A stretch of DNA of 64,000 nt from Brassica napus (taxonomy: Eukaryota; Streptophyta; Magnoliopsida; Brassicales; Brassicaceae), in NCBI RefSeq assembly GCF_020379485.1, contig NC_063446.1, positions 14,816,471 to 14,880,470 of the forward strand. Reading direction: 5' to 3'. Positions 1-9,764 of the stretch are shown piece by piece. The translations under genes and the position numbers were made by a program. A model generated the notes under the pieces. The model worked only from the letters and a program-made list of their open reading frames with translations. It had not been told where the DNA came from and made no database searches. Position 1 is the stretch's first letter. Each line of letters opens with the position of its first letter.

Positions 1-1571
1 TGCTAGTAAATGAGTTATGAATATCATCTCAGATGTACAATGAGCAAAGTACACTGATTTGCTTGTAGCGCTCTCGTTAGTAAGCGCTGCCACCATTCCT
101 GAAAAAAAGAACAAGAGGAGAAGGATCAAAGCCAAGGTAAAATCCCTCGAGTCCTTGTGTACATGCAGACACTTACCAGCTCCAATGGCGTACACATTCT
201 TGAGACCTCCCATTACTTCATGTGTCACAAGATCACTATTGTCCCAAACAATGAAATGAGGTTGTCTTAAGAACTTTGCTAGTGGTTTCCTCCATTTCTC
301 AGCTCCACAGATTCTAGCATTAGCATATTCCTTGTTGTAAATTTCAGCAGCAATGTTTGGTCCACCAAGATAGAGTACATTCTCAATCGGCACACCAGCT
401 ATATCCACAAACACCAAAGACAAGAACCAATCCAAGAAAGAGTTAAAATTACAGACAACTAAGCTTAGATATGTCGATAGACTCTATGCCTGGACGTTTT
501 TACCCTAAACCGAAGTCCAAACTTTAACCCGAACCAAAAAAACCAAAACCGTATAAAAATATCCGAATGAGACTTAAGAACAGTTACTTTTGGGTTTGGG
601 TTCAACACAAAGCAAACAGAAATTTTAGAAATTTTAGAATATTTTAAAGATTTTTAGTTTGTCTTATTTGTTATTTTGAGTAATTTTTAGTTAGTTTAGG
701 TAGCTTAATTAGTTTTTAATTAAACTTTTTTGAATAATTTAAATAATTCTAGTATTTTTTGGTCAATTTTTTTTATAATTTTGGGAGATTTCACACACTG
801 GTTATAACCCGATCCGAATCAAAAATCCGAAAATCCAAATCAACAAAACAAACCTGAACGGGATACCTAACCACCATGCCTAATAGACTCAATAGTAGAA
901 AGAAGAAGAAGCTTACTTGCTTGATGGATCATCTTTGTTGGAGTAATGATATGTGGAACTGGCTCGAGAGCAGTTTCAATACCCTTAGACAGAGAGATAA
1001 TAATAGGAACTGTGATCCTCTCTTTCCAATACTTGCTAATCTCTTCAAACACTTGTCGTGTCTCAGTCGAAGGTAATCCATTAACAACAATATCAGCATC
1101 CCACGCAGCTTCTTGCAGGTTTGTCACAACCTTGAGAGGGCAAAGCGGCGTGTCAACCATGTTAAGACAAAACCCGTCTTTCAATATCTCATCTGCATAG
1201 AGCGTCCTATCACCGAGTCTTGCCTCGACGTATTTCAGATAAGCGCAGCGTCTTATCAGTCTCCTCAGGACATCTTCCCGAGAATTGATCACTTCGAACA
1301 AATGCTCAGCTGTTGATCTACTAACAGCTCTACCGGGTCTTCTCCATATCCTGATCTGAAACTTCTCCCTGAAACCTCCGTAGCTTTCTTGGAGAAGAGC
1401 TGCAAAGACACTTCCCCAAGCACCAGCTCCAACGCTTACAATCCTTAACGGATCTTTGTCTGATTTTCCAAGAAGACGACGAAACTCATCAAGCTTATCC
1501 TCCAAGTTGAGACCATTGTGTTGAGCAGAACATTTTGATAACAGGCTCTTGGCCTCGATGCTTCCCACCAT
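1..1571 (-). CDS. GPDHC1: Glycerol-3-phosphate dehydrogenase [NAD+], cytosolic (3' end outside window)
   Basis: The enzyme interconverts dihydroxyacetone phosphate and glycerol-3-phosphate with NAD(H), linking glycolysis to glycerolipid synthesis and cytosolic redox balance. Three exons are visible on the minus strand: 917-1571 (ATG at 1571), 177-398 and 1-98, the last running off the window. Splice sites are canonical (donors after 917 and 177, acceptors before 398 and 98). The N-terminal part has the Rossmann nucleotide-binding turn VGAGAWGS near residue 47, followed by the second NAD-domain motif SLSKGIE. Exon 2 encodes the [10 protein letters not shown] segment and the [12 protein letters not shown] motif; exon 3 continues with VAALTNES. 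The protein closely resembles Arabidopsis At2g41540 as recalled. Intron 1 (399-916) carries a MITE. No coding defect is visible in the part present. The paralogue At3g07690 is a less likely identity, given the neighbours. Confidence 0.92.
485..882. mobile_element. Non-autonomous hAT-like MITE in GPDHC1 intron 1
   Basis: A 398-bp insertion is bounded by a perfect 8-bp direct repeat, ATAGACTC, at 477-484 and 883-890. This length is typical of hAT target duplications. The ends form short imperfect inverted repeats (TATGCCTGG at the left, TAGGCATGG as reverse complement of the right). The interior has runs of CCGAA/AACCC near both ends and is AT-rich in the middle. It contains no coding sequence. 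It resembles the elements at 29581, 47340 and 54467. The element lies wholly within the intron. Confidence 0.8.
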
Positions 1572-2260
1572 TTTTTTTAGTCTACACCAAGATATTCAAC
1601 ACCAAACAAAAGGCAATGCCAAAGAGCAATCAATGACTATCTCAGCTTTTATATATTGAGTTCAATCAAGAATACAAAGAAATCAAATGGGCATTTTACC
1701 AGTCAGCTTCTTGCTCCAAAAGAATAAGTAGACTTTCTTGGTTCAATAACTCAGCTATTCTCACCAAACAGGACCTGAGTTTTGTCTTTGTGTGTTCTAG
1801 CTTTCTTCTGCCATGTAACAAAAGGGAGATCAAAAACAAGACACTAATGCAATAAATAGTAATGCTACAACCTGAGAAAACTACAGAGAATAACATCTTA
1901 CCAAAAAAAAAAAATACAGAGAAACAAAGCAAATCAAGAGAGAATGAAAGATTATGAAATAAAATAGAAATAGACAATACCTTGTTAGCTCCGTCTTTGA
2001 GTTGTTCATCTAACACAATGAGAAAGTTCGGTAAACAAAACACAAAGTCAAGAAGAACAAACCTTTCGTGTCGGCAACCATAAAAGAAATAACAAATCCA
2101 AATCAAGAAGGAAAGACAAAAACGCATGAGAAGATTTATCTACTGGCAGAAAATCATAAAACTTTCATGAGAAAGGCAAAGTAGTGAGTTAGAATTAATA
2201 CTACAGAGCAAGGGAGAGGAATGGGCATAAGCATTGATGGGTACAGTCGAGGAAAGGAAC
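1572..2260 (-). promoter_or_regulatory. GPDHC1 5' leader and proximal promoter region
   Basis: Directly upstream of the GPDHC1 start. The minus strand shows a possible 5'-UTR intron acceptor (ending GTGTAG) about 8 bases before the ATG, so the leader may be spliced. The region is moderately AT-rich, contains an A-run near 1902-1912, and has no convincing coding sequence. Transcription start and TATA box cannot be fixed from sequence alone. Confidence 0.35.
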
Positions 2261-2846
2261 AGACTCTTTTTATTTAATTTTGGTTATCGGTGTACATTTA
2301 AGGGAAGGTGCCTAACTTCGGACACGATCTTTAATGGCACAAAAGAAATACAGCATTTACTATTACAACCATTTTTTTTATAATATTCTTATTATGTTTA
2401 AAAATATAAATTGTTTTCATATTGTTATACAAATTTTATATTTCCTTCGTTGATATTAGATGTTGTTTAGAATTATGCACATATTTTTTTAAAAATAGTT
2501 AGATATTTTTTACATTTTGTAAACAAAAACATAATTAATTATCCACCAAACCCAAATTCAACCAATAAAAAAAACAAAATCCATAATATAAAGAGTCGTG
2601 TAGCATTAAAATCAATAATTAGGTTTTTTGAAAATTGAAAATGCCATATAACTTGAAATAAAAAAAATCTCCAAAACATCATCTATTAGAAAATGGAGGA
2701 AGTATTTATCAGAATTTTTTTAATTGATTAATTTTGTATTTTCTTATTGAAGCATTTTATACTAAAAAATACTTTTTGTTTAATTATTGGTTTTATGAAA
2801 CCATTTATGTTACAAAAAGAGAGAACATACATTATCTTGCGATATA
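2261..2846. other. AT-rich intergenic DNA
   Basis: No gene is recognised. The right end carries GAGAGAACATACATTATCTT (about 2820-2839), which recurs at about 3156-3175 and, in part, near 6242, showing a local duplication that predates the insertions to the right. Confidence 0.5.
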
Positions 2847-3102
2847 CTCCCTCTGTTCCCGAAAATAAGATTTTCTATAGTATTCACGTTTATTAAGAAT
2901 TCAATAAATATTTATAATTTAACTTATTTGTTACTTTATTATACACTTTCTAATAACTTTCCACCAATGAAATTTAATCAATTCAAATATTCTCAATTAA
3001 TGTTTCTTAAAAATAAAAAAAAATACATTAATAATATAGAAAATCTATCTTTTTGGAACAAGAAAAAATTCTACAAAATTTTACTTCCGGAAACGGAGAT
3101 AG
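2847..3102. mobile_element. Stowaway-like (Tc1/mariner) MITE
   Basis: A 256-bp AT-rich element flanked by TA dinucleotides (2845-2846 and 3103-3104). The left end reads CTCCCTCTGTTCCCG and the reverse complement of the right end reads CTATCTCCGTTTCCGG. These match the CTCCCTCCGTTTC-type termini common in plant Stowaway-like MITEs. A related segment at about 6242-6290 has the flanks joined without the element, giving an approximate empty site. Confidence 0.72.
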
Positions 3103-3449
3103 TATTAAATATAAATGATTTGATCATCTAACAATGAACAATTTATGTTGTAAAAGAGAGAACATACATTATCTTTTATGGGGTAATCTTTATATATAAA
3201 AGAGGGTTTACTCCCTCCTGGTGAAGCCACCTCAGCTTCCACATCACTAATTCGAAGTCTGACGTCGCGACACCTGTCCCTCTTCCAAAACGCTGCACTT
3301 CGCCTGTGTTCTCTCTTCTTTTTTCACTTTCTGTGGTCTTTTCTTCTCGCCGTAATACTTCGCCAAAACCGCCGATTTAAAAATCGGAGACATCCTTCCC
3401 GGTGAATCTCCGGCGTACACACGCAGTCCAACACGCAGTCCTGGAGTTA

Positions 3450-3568
3450 GAAGAAACGCCAAGAGGTTGGTGAGTGGGCCAAGAGAAACCAGGACCTTGG
3501 ATGGTGAAGCTTCCATAGTCGGTATCGATCAGGTCGAATATCCAATTAGCGTTTTCGGGTGACACCAT
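3450..3568 (-). pseudogene. Captured first-exon fragment of bHLH105/ILR3
   Basis: From ATG at 3568 the minus strand encodes about 38 residues beginning MVSPENANW, with DYGSFTIQGPGFSWP and ending near GVSSNS. This matches the recalled N-terminus of Arabidopsis ILR3 (bHLH105, At5g54680), an iron-homeostasis transcription factor. The match stops before the basic helix-loop-helix domain and runs into unrelated sequence, so no functional factor is encoded. The open frame extends upstream to 3694 through what is probably the captured 5'-UTR. The remaining minus-strand sequence down to about 3245 is unidentified. It lies inside the Helitron, in the opposite orientation to the NAP1 fragment. Confidence 0.75.
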
Positions 3569-3849
3569 CTCCTTAAACTCCACCGGTAGATCGATTTTTT
3601 CCGTTAAAATTTGATTGGATGGAAGGAAGAGAAAACTGTTGGAGGAGACGAAGTGTGGAATAATCCCAGAGATTGGAGTTGTTTTCACGTGCATTACTTC
3701 ATCTCTTTTGGGCAGTAAAACATTAAAGTTTTTTTGTTTTCTCTGTTTTCTAACACAATCTCATTTTGCATTTGGTTTGAAATCGTTGGCTCTGATTACA
3801 TTTTGGGGGAGTCCAGAGTTATATCTGATTCCTTAATTCAGTTTTGCAC

Positions 3850-5020
3850 TGTAGAACCAACGTGATGAAATCGAAGCAAAGTTCTTCGAGGAGAGTCAGA
3901 GAGCAGCACTAGAAGCTAAATATCAGAAATTGTATCAGCCTTTCTATACCAAGGTAATGCAAATGGTCTTTGATTCTATCATCACATGAAACCTCAACTA
4001 ATAAAATTTGATTAAAAATACTTCTATGTGTTGCTACTTACTTATATGTTAATAGTGTTGAGTGTTCTTTACTTCTTTTTGTATTCCCACATGCTTATAA
4101 CTGATATATTGATGTTTTTCTGCTTTCCTAAGATGACTAATACAAGTTTAACAAGACTTCTCTCTGTCGTATGATTATAAGTAACTGACACTAATGGTTT
4201 TCTGCTTTCCTATCGCATTGTTCACATAAAACAGCGATATGAGATTGTCACTGGTGTGGTTGAAGTTGAAGGTGCACCAGAAGAAGTGAAAACAGAAAAA
4301 TGAGAAGACAAAACTGCTGAAGGTATGCTATCTATTGCGCACACTAAAACCTGATTATGTTTTTAGTTTCTGATGATCGTGAAATATTGTTTCAATTGAT
4401 ACGAGCATCTGTTTTTCTTTTTTGTTTCCTGCAGCGAAAGAAGTACCTGATTTATGGCTTATTGCATTAAAAACAATGAAATTACTGCTGAAGAGGTCCA
4501 TTATTAGGATACTCTTATATTGTTTTTGTTTATTAAAATTCGATTCTCTTTATCTTGATGTACTTTTTCCCCAATGATTCTAGATACCTGAGATGAAGGT
4601 GCTCTTAAGTATCTTAAGGATATCAAGTGGAACAGCGTTGAAGAACCAAAAGGGTTTTTAAGCTCGAGTTTTTCTTTGATGAGAACCCTTACTTCAAGAA
4701 CACAGTCTTGACCAAGACATATCACATGATATGAAGATGAGCCTATCCTCGAGAAGGCCATTGGATATGATCTTTTGATTTTATCATGCATTTACTGTTT
4801 TATGGTTCTCTAGAAGTCTTATTGATCTTTTAAGTATTATCCAGGACGGAGATTGAGTGGTTTCCTGGAAAGTGTTTGACTCGGAGGATCCTTAAAAAGA
4901 AGCCAAATAAGGGATCCAAAAACACAAAGCCGATCACTAAGACTGAGGACTGTGAGAGTTTCTTCACCTTTTTAAGTCCACCTCAAGTTTCTGATGACGA
5001 AGAGGATCTTGATGATGACA
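3850..5020 (+). pseudogene. Captured fragment of a NAP1 histone chaperone gene
   Basis: Five exon-like blocks match the central NAP domain of plant nucleosome assembly protein 1: about 3853-3953 ([17 protein letters not shown]), 4235-4322 (RYEIVTGVVEVEGAPEEV), 4436-4497 (EVPDLWLIALKNNEITAEE), 4584-4760 ([27 protein letters not shown]) and 4845-5020 ([11 protein letters not shown] to [15 protein letters not shown]). Introns with GT/AG borders are kept, so this is captured genomic DNA and not a retrocopy. It is dead: an in-frame stop follows EVKTEK, a base is missing in the A-run of exon 3, and exon 4 has further frameshifts. Both the N-terminal part and the acidic C-terminal tail are absent. 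Confidence 0.85.
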
Positions 5021-6206
5021 TGGTATGGACACCCCCCAAGTGCAGTTTTAATTTTTGACTTGGTATTTCAGAATGCGTTAACTTGATAATTCAAAATAAT
5101 AAAGGGATTGCCACCATCTTTGTTTTACTTTTACTACCAATCCAAATACGTAAAGCTTCCCCTATGATTCTATTATATAAAATTTAACTGAACTACTAAG
5201 TTGATAATTAAAATAGCCTTCAGAATAAATATTATACACATTCCTCTAACTCTATGCAGTAAAGACAAGTACCTTATGCGCTTATTTACATCTTCAACCA
5301 AATTTCATACAAGAACTTTTTGCTTCAGTAGTAGCAAAGTAAAAGTATATCTCACCTAGGATTTGTTTGTGAATGAGCTATACACATTTGATATCATGCG
5401 TTTTCACTAGAACCTAAGTCCAGGCATGAGTTAGGAACTTTTCATTTGTTTCTTTCTATATCATAATACTCCTCCGTTACTGTCTCGGCAGTGAGTCTAA
5501 CCTCGAGACAAGTCTTGAGCCAAGCTGCGTTTGGTACCCACCAGACATATTTTTGTCTAGAAATATGATTTGCTTTTTGACTTTTGAACAAATGGAACAA
5601 CTGAAAAGCATAAGGCAGTAACTTGAGAAAAATAATATTTAATTAGTTGTACATTTAACAATATTTTACAACAAAACTTATAAAGTAAGATAAATAATAT
5701 TTAGATAACGAGTCTAATTAAGTGCGTTGTAAATGAAAAAATTTTATTGTAAGAATTTAGTCTATAATTTTTAAGTAGTTGTAAGTTTTTTGATCAAGAT
5801 AATATTAAAAATTTTAAACATATGATTTAAGAAAAAAATCACAAAAATATATATTGTAGATTTAAGAAGAGGGTCCATTAAATTACTCAGAGACAAATTG
5901 GAAAAAAAAGTTATAAATGATACATGTCTACAATTCAGCCAATTAAACACCATAACTAAAATTTAATTAATTTTTTTCATTCTACTCATCATTTTATATA
6001 TAATTTCCAATAAAAAATTGAATACAAAATTTGGATTTGCATAAGAAAAAAAAACAATGAATAATTTAAAATTATTTTATAATTATCGAGCTACTTATAT
6101 TTGTGTAATAGATTATAATATTTATATATTAAAATAAACATACTAAATATATAATTAAAATTAAAATTCAAACAAAAAACCCCGGCGTAGCCCGGCCGAT
6201 CCTAGT

Positions 6207-6896
6207 ACTAATAAATAAATGGGACCTTCGTCAAAAACACGTACATTATCTTGTTATATGTCATATATAAATGATTTGATCACCTAACAAAATGAACATA
6301 CTTTATAATCAATCAATTTCGCACAACATAGTTCATTGTTTCTTTACAAATGAAAAATAAAAAAAAACATCAATAAATCATTGTTCTGAGAACAGTTGGG
6401 CAGCACATCCTCTTTCACATACAAAAGGCCAGCTACACTACTGACACACAAAACACACATGTATGTCCAGTTCAAAACCGTGACTGCCTAGCTGCCCGAG
6501 TAGGCGCTGCTTGGACATCTTCCGCAGCGATTTTGGTATAATCACCCAACAAAACCGGACACCAATTACTCAACCCATTTAACCAATTAGTCACCCCGTT
6601 AAACAACTAATTAGTCCATTTACCGAATAATCAGCCCAATTTTCAACTAATGATCCGATTATGTAAGCCTAAATTATAAACTGTGAAAATATATATTGGG
6701 CTTTGGAGAAATTTCGAAGCTCAAATGCCTTACATTTTTTAGCATGTGAACTCTATATATAGAGTAAGATTTTGCCTCTCTTTTTCTCTATAACAGAGGT
6801 AGGACTTTTGTAAATCAATACTAACAATGTGAAAAAAGATTAAATTGCAGTCAGAGCATCAATCCCCGGCGTTAGAACATGTGACTTAGCAATTGG
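6207..6896. other. Intergenic DNA with degenerate repeat sequence
   Basis: Begins with a stretch (about 6240-6300) similar to the DNA left of the Helitron. At about 6480-6680 there is a TAGGCGCTGC-type GC-rich patch followed by repeated CAATTAGTC/ACTAATTAGTCC motifs, probably an old DNA-transposon remnant. No gene is recognised. Confidence 0.4.
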
Positions 6897-6901
6897 GAAA
6901 C

Positions 6902-7184
6902 TGTTGTGAACAAAGGTAAAATCGTGTGTGTTTTTCTCTGTCTTATTACTCAATCAAAGTGTTCCCTTATATAGGGGTTACAAGGAATAGATAAAAGGAA
7001 AGTGTACAAATCATTATCCTAAAGGAAAAAGGAAAACTTCTTAAAGATAAACATGAAGAGATAAATGGAAACATCCTAAGACTAAAGTCGGCCACTCTCT
7101 CTCCCTTTGGGCCGCCGACTCTCTCTCTCTCCATGGGCCACGGTTTGGCCATTTGGTTACTAGCAATCCATATTGTTCATAACA
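6902..7184 (-). repeat. 3' LTR of the Copia element
   Basis: 283 bp, TG...CA ends, aligned full length with 13416-13698 with three substitutions (near 6963, 7076 and 7110). It is 3' with respect to the minus-strand transcript because the polypurine tract lies immediately inside it. Confidence 0.95.
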
Positions 7185-7340
7185 CTCACCCTTGGATGCT
7201 ATAACCATATGGGCTCGTATCATGCACGATGTTGCCTCGTTAAAACCTCTCTAGGAAAACCAAAAACCCAAGGTGGGAAAAAATGGAAACCGTAGACAGG
7301 AAAAAGAGTACAACACATGACACTCCCCCTGATGAAGGCA

Positions 7341-9764
7341 TCACTGAAGATCCTTCAGCCGGCGCATACCTATCTGATGAACCAGCTTCCTGAACGTTGA
7401 GGTTGGCAGAGACTTGGTGAAGAGGTCGGCTGAGTTGTCGCTGGATCGGACTTGAACTACTTGAACCTCCTTTGCCTTCCGCAAGTCGTGGGTGAAAAAA
7501 AACTTGGGCAGGATGTGCTTGGTCCTGTCTCCTTTGATGTATCCTTCCTTGAGCTGAGCGATACACGCTGCATTGTCCTCGTAGATGATCATTGGCTCCT
7601 CCTTCTCTTGTCCCACGGCCAGACCACTCTCTCTTAAGACATGGCCGGTCATGTTCCTCAACCAAACAAGCTCACGGCTTGCCTCATACATGGCTATGAT
7701 CTCGGCGTGATTAGATGATGTAGCAACTAAGGATTGCTTTGTTGAACGCCAGCATATTGCGGCTCCACTATGTGTAAACACATATCCTGTTTGAGATCTA
7801 GCCTGGTGTGGGTCAGATAAGTACCCAGCATCTGCATATCCGACCATGTTCTCTTCTGGCCGGTTGGTGTAGAACAAACTGAGATCCTTTGTTCCTTGCA
7901 GATACCTGAACAGATGTTTCACTCCGTTCCAATGCCTTAAAGTCGGACATGAACCAAATCTAGATAGTAAGCTCACGGCAAAGCTTATGTCCGGTCTAGT
8001 ATGACTAGCTAAGTACATTAAGGCCCCAATGGCACTTAAGTAAGGCACTTCCGATCCGAGTGCTTCCTTGTCCGGTTTCTTAGGTCCGAATGGATCCTTT
8101 TCTAGGTCTAAGGACCTCACGACCATAGGACACGGCAAGGGGTGTGCCTGGTCCATATTAAATTGCTTGCGTATCTTTTCTGTATAAGTTTCTTGATGCA
8201 CAAGGATGCCATTTGCTTTATACTCAAACTGTAATCCCAAACAGAACTTAGTTTTCCCTAAGTTTTTCATCTCGAATTCTTTCTTTAGACACTCGACCGT
8301 TTGGGAAATCTCTCCAGAGGTTCCTATTATGTTCAGGTCGTCCACATAAACAGACATTATAACATAGCCCTTGCTGTCGAATTTCTTTATGAATATACAT
8401 GGACTTATTGGATCATTCTTATAACCCTCTTTGGTTAGGTACTCGGATAATCGGTTATACCACATTCGACCTGATTGCTTTAAACCATAAAAGGCTTTAT
8501 TCAGCTTAATGCAATGTTGTTCTCGAGAACCTTTCTTATCTTTGAGCTCAATACCCTCTGGAACTCTCATATGTATTTCATTATCCAGTGGTCCGTACAG
8601 GTATGCAGTCACTACATCCATTAGGCGTAAATCAATGTTTTCTTTCACGGCCAGACTGATCAGATATCTTAGTGTAGTCGCATCCACCACAGGGGAATAA
8701 GTTTCCTCATAGTCTATTTCTAGTCTTTGTGAGAATCCTTGTGCTACAAGCCGTGCTTTGTATCTCACTACTTCTCCTTTCTCATTTCTCTTCCTTACAA
8801 AGACCCATTTGTATCCCACTGGTTTGACATCTCTAGGTGTCAAGATTATAGGGCCAAAAACGCATCTCTTTCTCAATGATTCTAACTCCACGTTTATAGC
8901 TTGTTTCCATTTGATCCAATCTGATCTTAGCATGCATTCTTGTATGGACGTGGGTTCTAGATCCTCATCTTTATCCATGATCTCAAGTGCTACCTTGTAT
9001 GCAAATAAATCATCAACGTTGATATCTTTTCTGTTCCATTGTTTTCCAGACATTACATGGTCTATAGAGATCTCTTGGTTGTCCGGCTCTTGTGTCCCGT
9101 GAAGTCCAGCGTCCCGGACCTCACTTTGAGGGACGGCCGGATCATCGGGTGTGGTCGGTACACTCGGCTGAACCGTCATGGTCGGCTCGACCGATCCATC
9201 TATGTCCTGGACGGTTTCCTTGATGCTCTCGGATCCAGCACCTTTCTTGGATTTCCGAGGCTGTTTGTCTTTGGAACCAATTGGTCTACCACGTTTTAAA
9301 CGTTGCTTAGACTCTGTAGCCACTTGACACTGTCCATCTTGGACGTCTAATCTTATAGGTGCATTACAAGCCAGGATGTGTGATATTGTCACTCTATTTG
9401 GGTCAGCAAATGTATCTGGCAGTCTATTGGCTAGCTCTTGAAGATGTATTATCTTTTGGACTTCTAAATCACAATCTTTAGTCCGAGGATCTTGCCAAGA
9501 TGTTGATGGTCTAAACCATTCTAAATCTTTTGTTATCAACCGGCTGTTATCTCCCCCTAAGGGCGGATATTTGGACTCATCAAACTGTGAGTCTTCGTAT
9601 CTGGCCTTAAACAAATCATCGGTTGTTGGCTCAAGATACTTTATAATGCTTGGGGATTCATATCCTACGTATATTCCCATCCTCCCCTGCGGTCCCATCT
9701 TAGTTCTCTGTGGTGGAGCAATTGGAACGTAGACGGCACATCCAAATGTTTTGATGTGGGACAC
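7341..9764 (-). CDS. Copia pol: reverse transcriptase and RNase H
   Basis: An open frame of about 807 codons without internal stops. The N-terminal part has the KTFGCAVYVP...GYESPSIIKY segment and the linker NAPIRLDV...GRPIGSKDK typical of Copia polyproteins after integrase. The reverse transcriptase (RVT_2) follows with KWVFVRK, RLVAQGFSQ, the catalytic YVDD box and KQSGRMWY. The C-terminal RNase H carries YADAGY, SQTGYVF, AEIIAMYEA and YEDNAA. The ATG assigned at 9764 is only the first Met of the frame; in the polyprotein this region should be continuous with integrase, and a missing base near 9790 breaks that continuity. Without restoration the protein would not be made from the gag start. 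Confidence 0.9.
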   Translation of the reverse strand: MSHIKTFGCAVYVPIAPPQRTKMGPQGRMGIYVGYESPSIIKYLEPTTDDLFKARYEDSQFDESKYPPLGGDNSRLITKDLEWFRPSTSWQDPRTKDCDLEVQKIIHLQELANRLPDTFADPNRVTISHILACNAPIRLDVQDGQCQVATESKQRLKRGRPIGSKDKQPRKSKKGAGSESIKETVQDIDGSVEPTMTVQPSVPTTPDDPAVPQSEVRDAGLHGTQEPDNQEISIDHVMSGKQWNRKDINVDDLFAYKVALEIMDKDEDLEPTSIQECMLRSDWIKWKQAINVELESLRKRCVFGPIILTPRDVKPVGYKWVFVRKRNEKGEVVRYKARLVAQGFSQRLEIDYEETYSPVVDATTLRYLISLAVKENIDLRLMDVVTAYLYGPLDNEIHMRVPEGIELKDKKGSREQHCIKLNKAFYGLKQSGRMWYNRLSEYLTKEGYKNDPISPCIFIKKFDSKGYVIMSVYVDDLNIIGTSGEISQTVECLKKEFEMKNLGKTKFCLGLQFEYKANGILVHQETYTEKIRKQFNMDQAHPLPCPMVVRSLDLEKDPFGPKKPDKEALGSEVPYLSAIGALMYLASHTRPDISFAVSLLSRFGSCPTLRHWNGVKHLFRYLQGTKDLSLFYTNRPEENMVGYADAGYLSDPHQARSQTGYVFTHSGAAICWRSTKQSLVATSSNHAEIIAMYEASRELVWLRNMTGHVLRESGLAVGQEKEEPMIIYEDNAACIAQLKEGYIKGDRTKHILPKFFFTHDLRKAKEVQVVQVRSSDNSADLFTKSLPTSTFRKLVHQIGMRRLKDLQ

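Larger units (their letters stand above)
3187..6206 (+). mobile_element. Helitron carrying gene fragments (3.0 kb)
   Basis: The left end TCTTTATATATAAAAG starts at 3187 after an A, as expected for Helitron 5' termini (TC...). The right end is CTAGT at 6202-6206 followed by A, preceded by a GC-rich, degenerate hairpin region (about 6180-6198, CGGC...GCCG) in otherwise AT-rich DNA. There are no terminal inverted repeats or obvious target duplication, consistent with insertion between A and T. Inside are an ILR3 first-exon fragment (minus) and a multi-exon NAP1 fragment with introns (plus). There is no Rep/helicase gene, so the element is non-autonomous. Region 5060-6180 holds no recognised gene; a GC-richer patch at 5470-5560 may be a third captured piece. 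Confidence 0.72.

Noticed and set aside
1696..2127. A 143-codon minus-strand open frame upstream of GPDHC1
   Set aside because: Low-complexity Leu/Phe/Ser translation in the leader or promoter region with no similarity to known proteins.
3377..3516. A gene on the minus strand continuing past the ILR3 fragment
   Set aside because: The open frames continue only by chance into unrelated captured sequence; no family similarity or splice structure was seen.
8509..9299. Plus-strand open frames inside the Copia pol region
   Set aside because: They are antisense shadows of the long RT frame; the predicted peptides have no domain logic.
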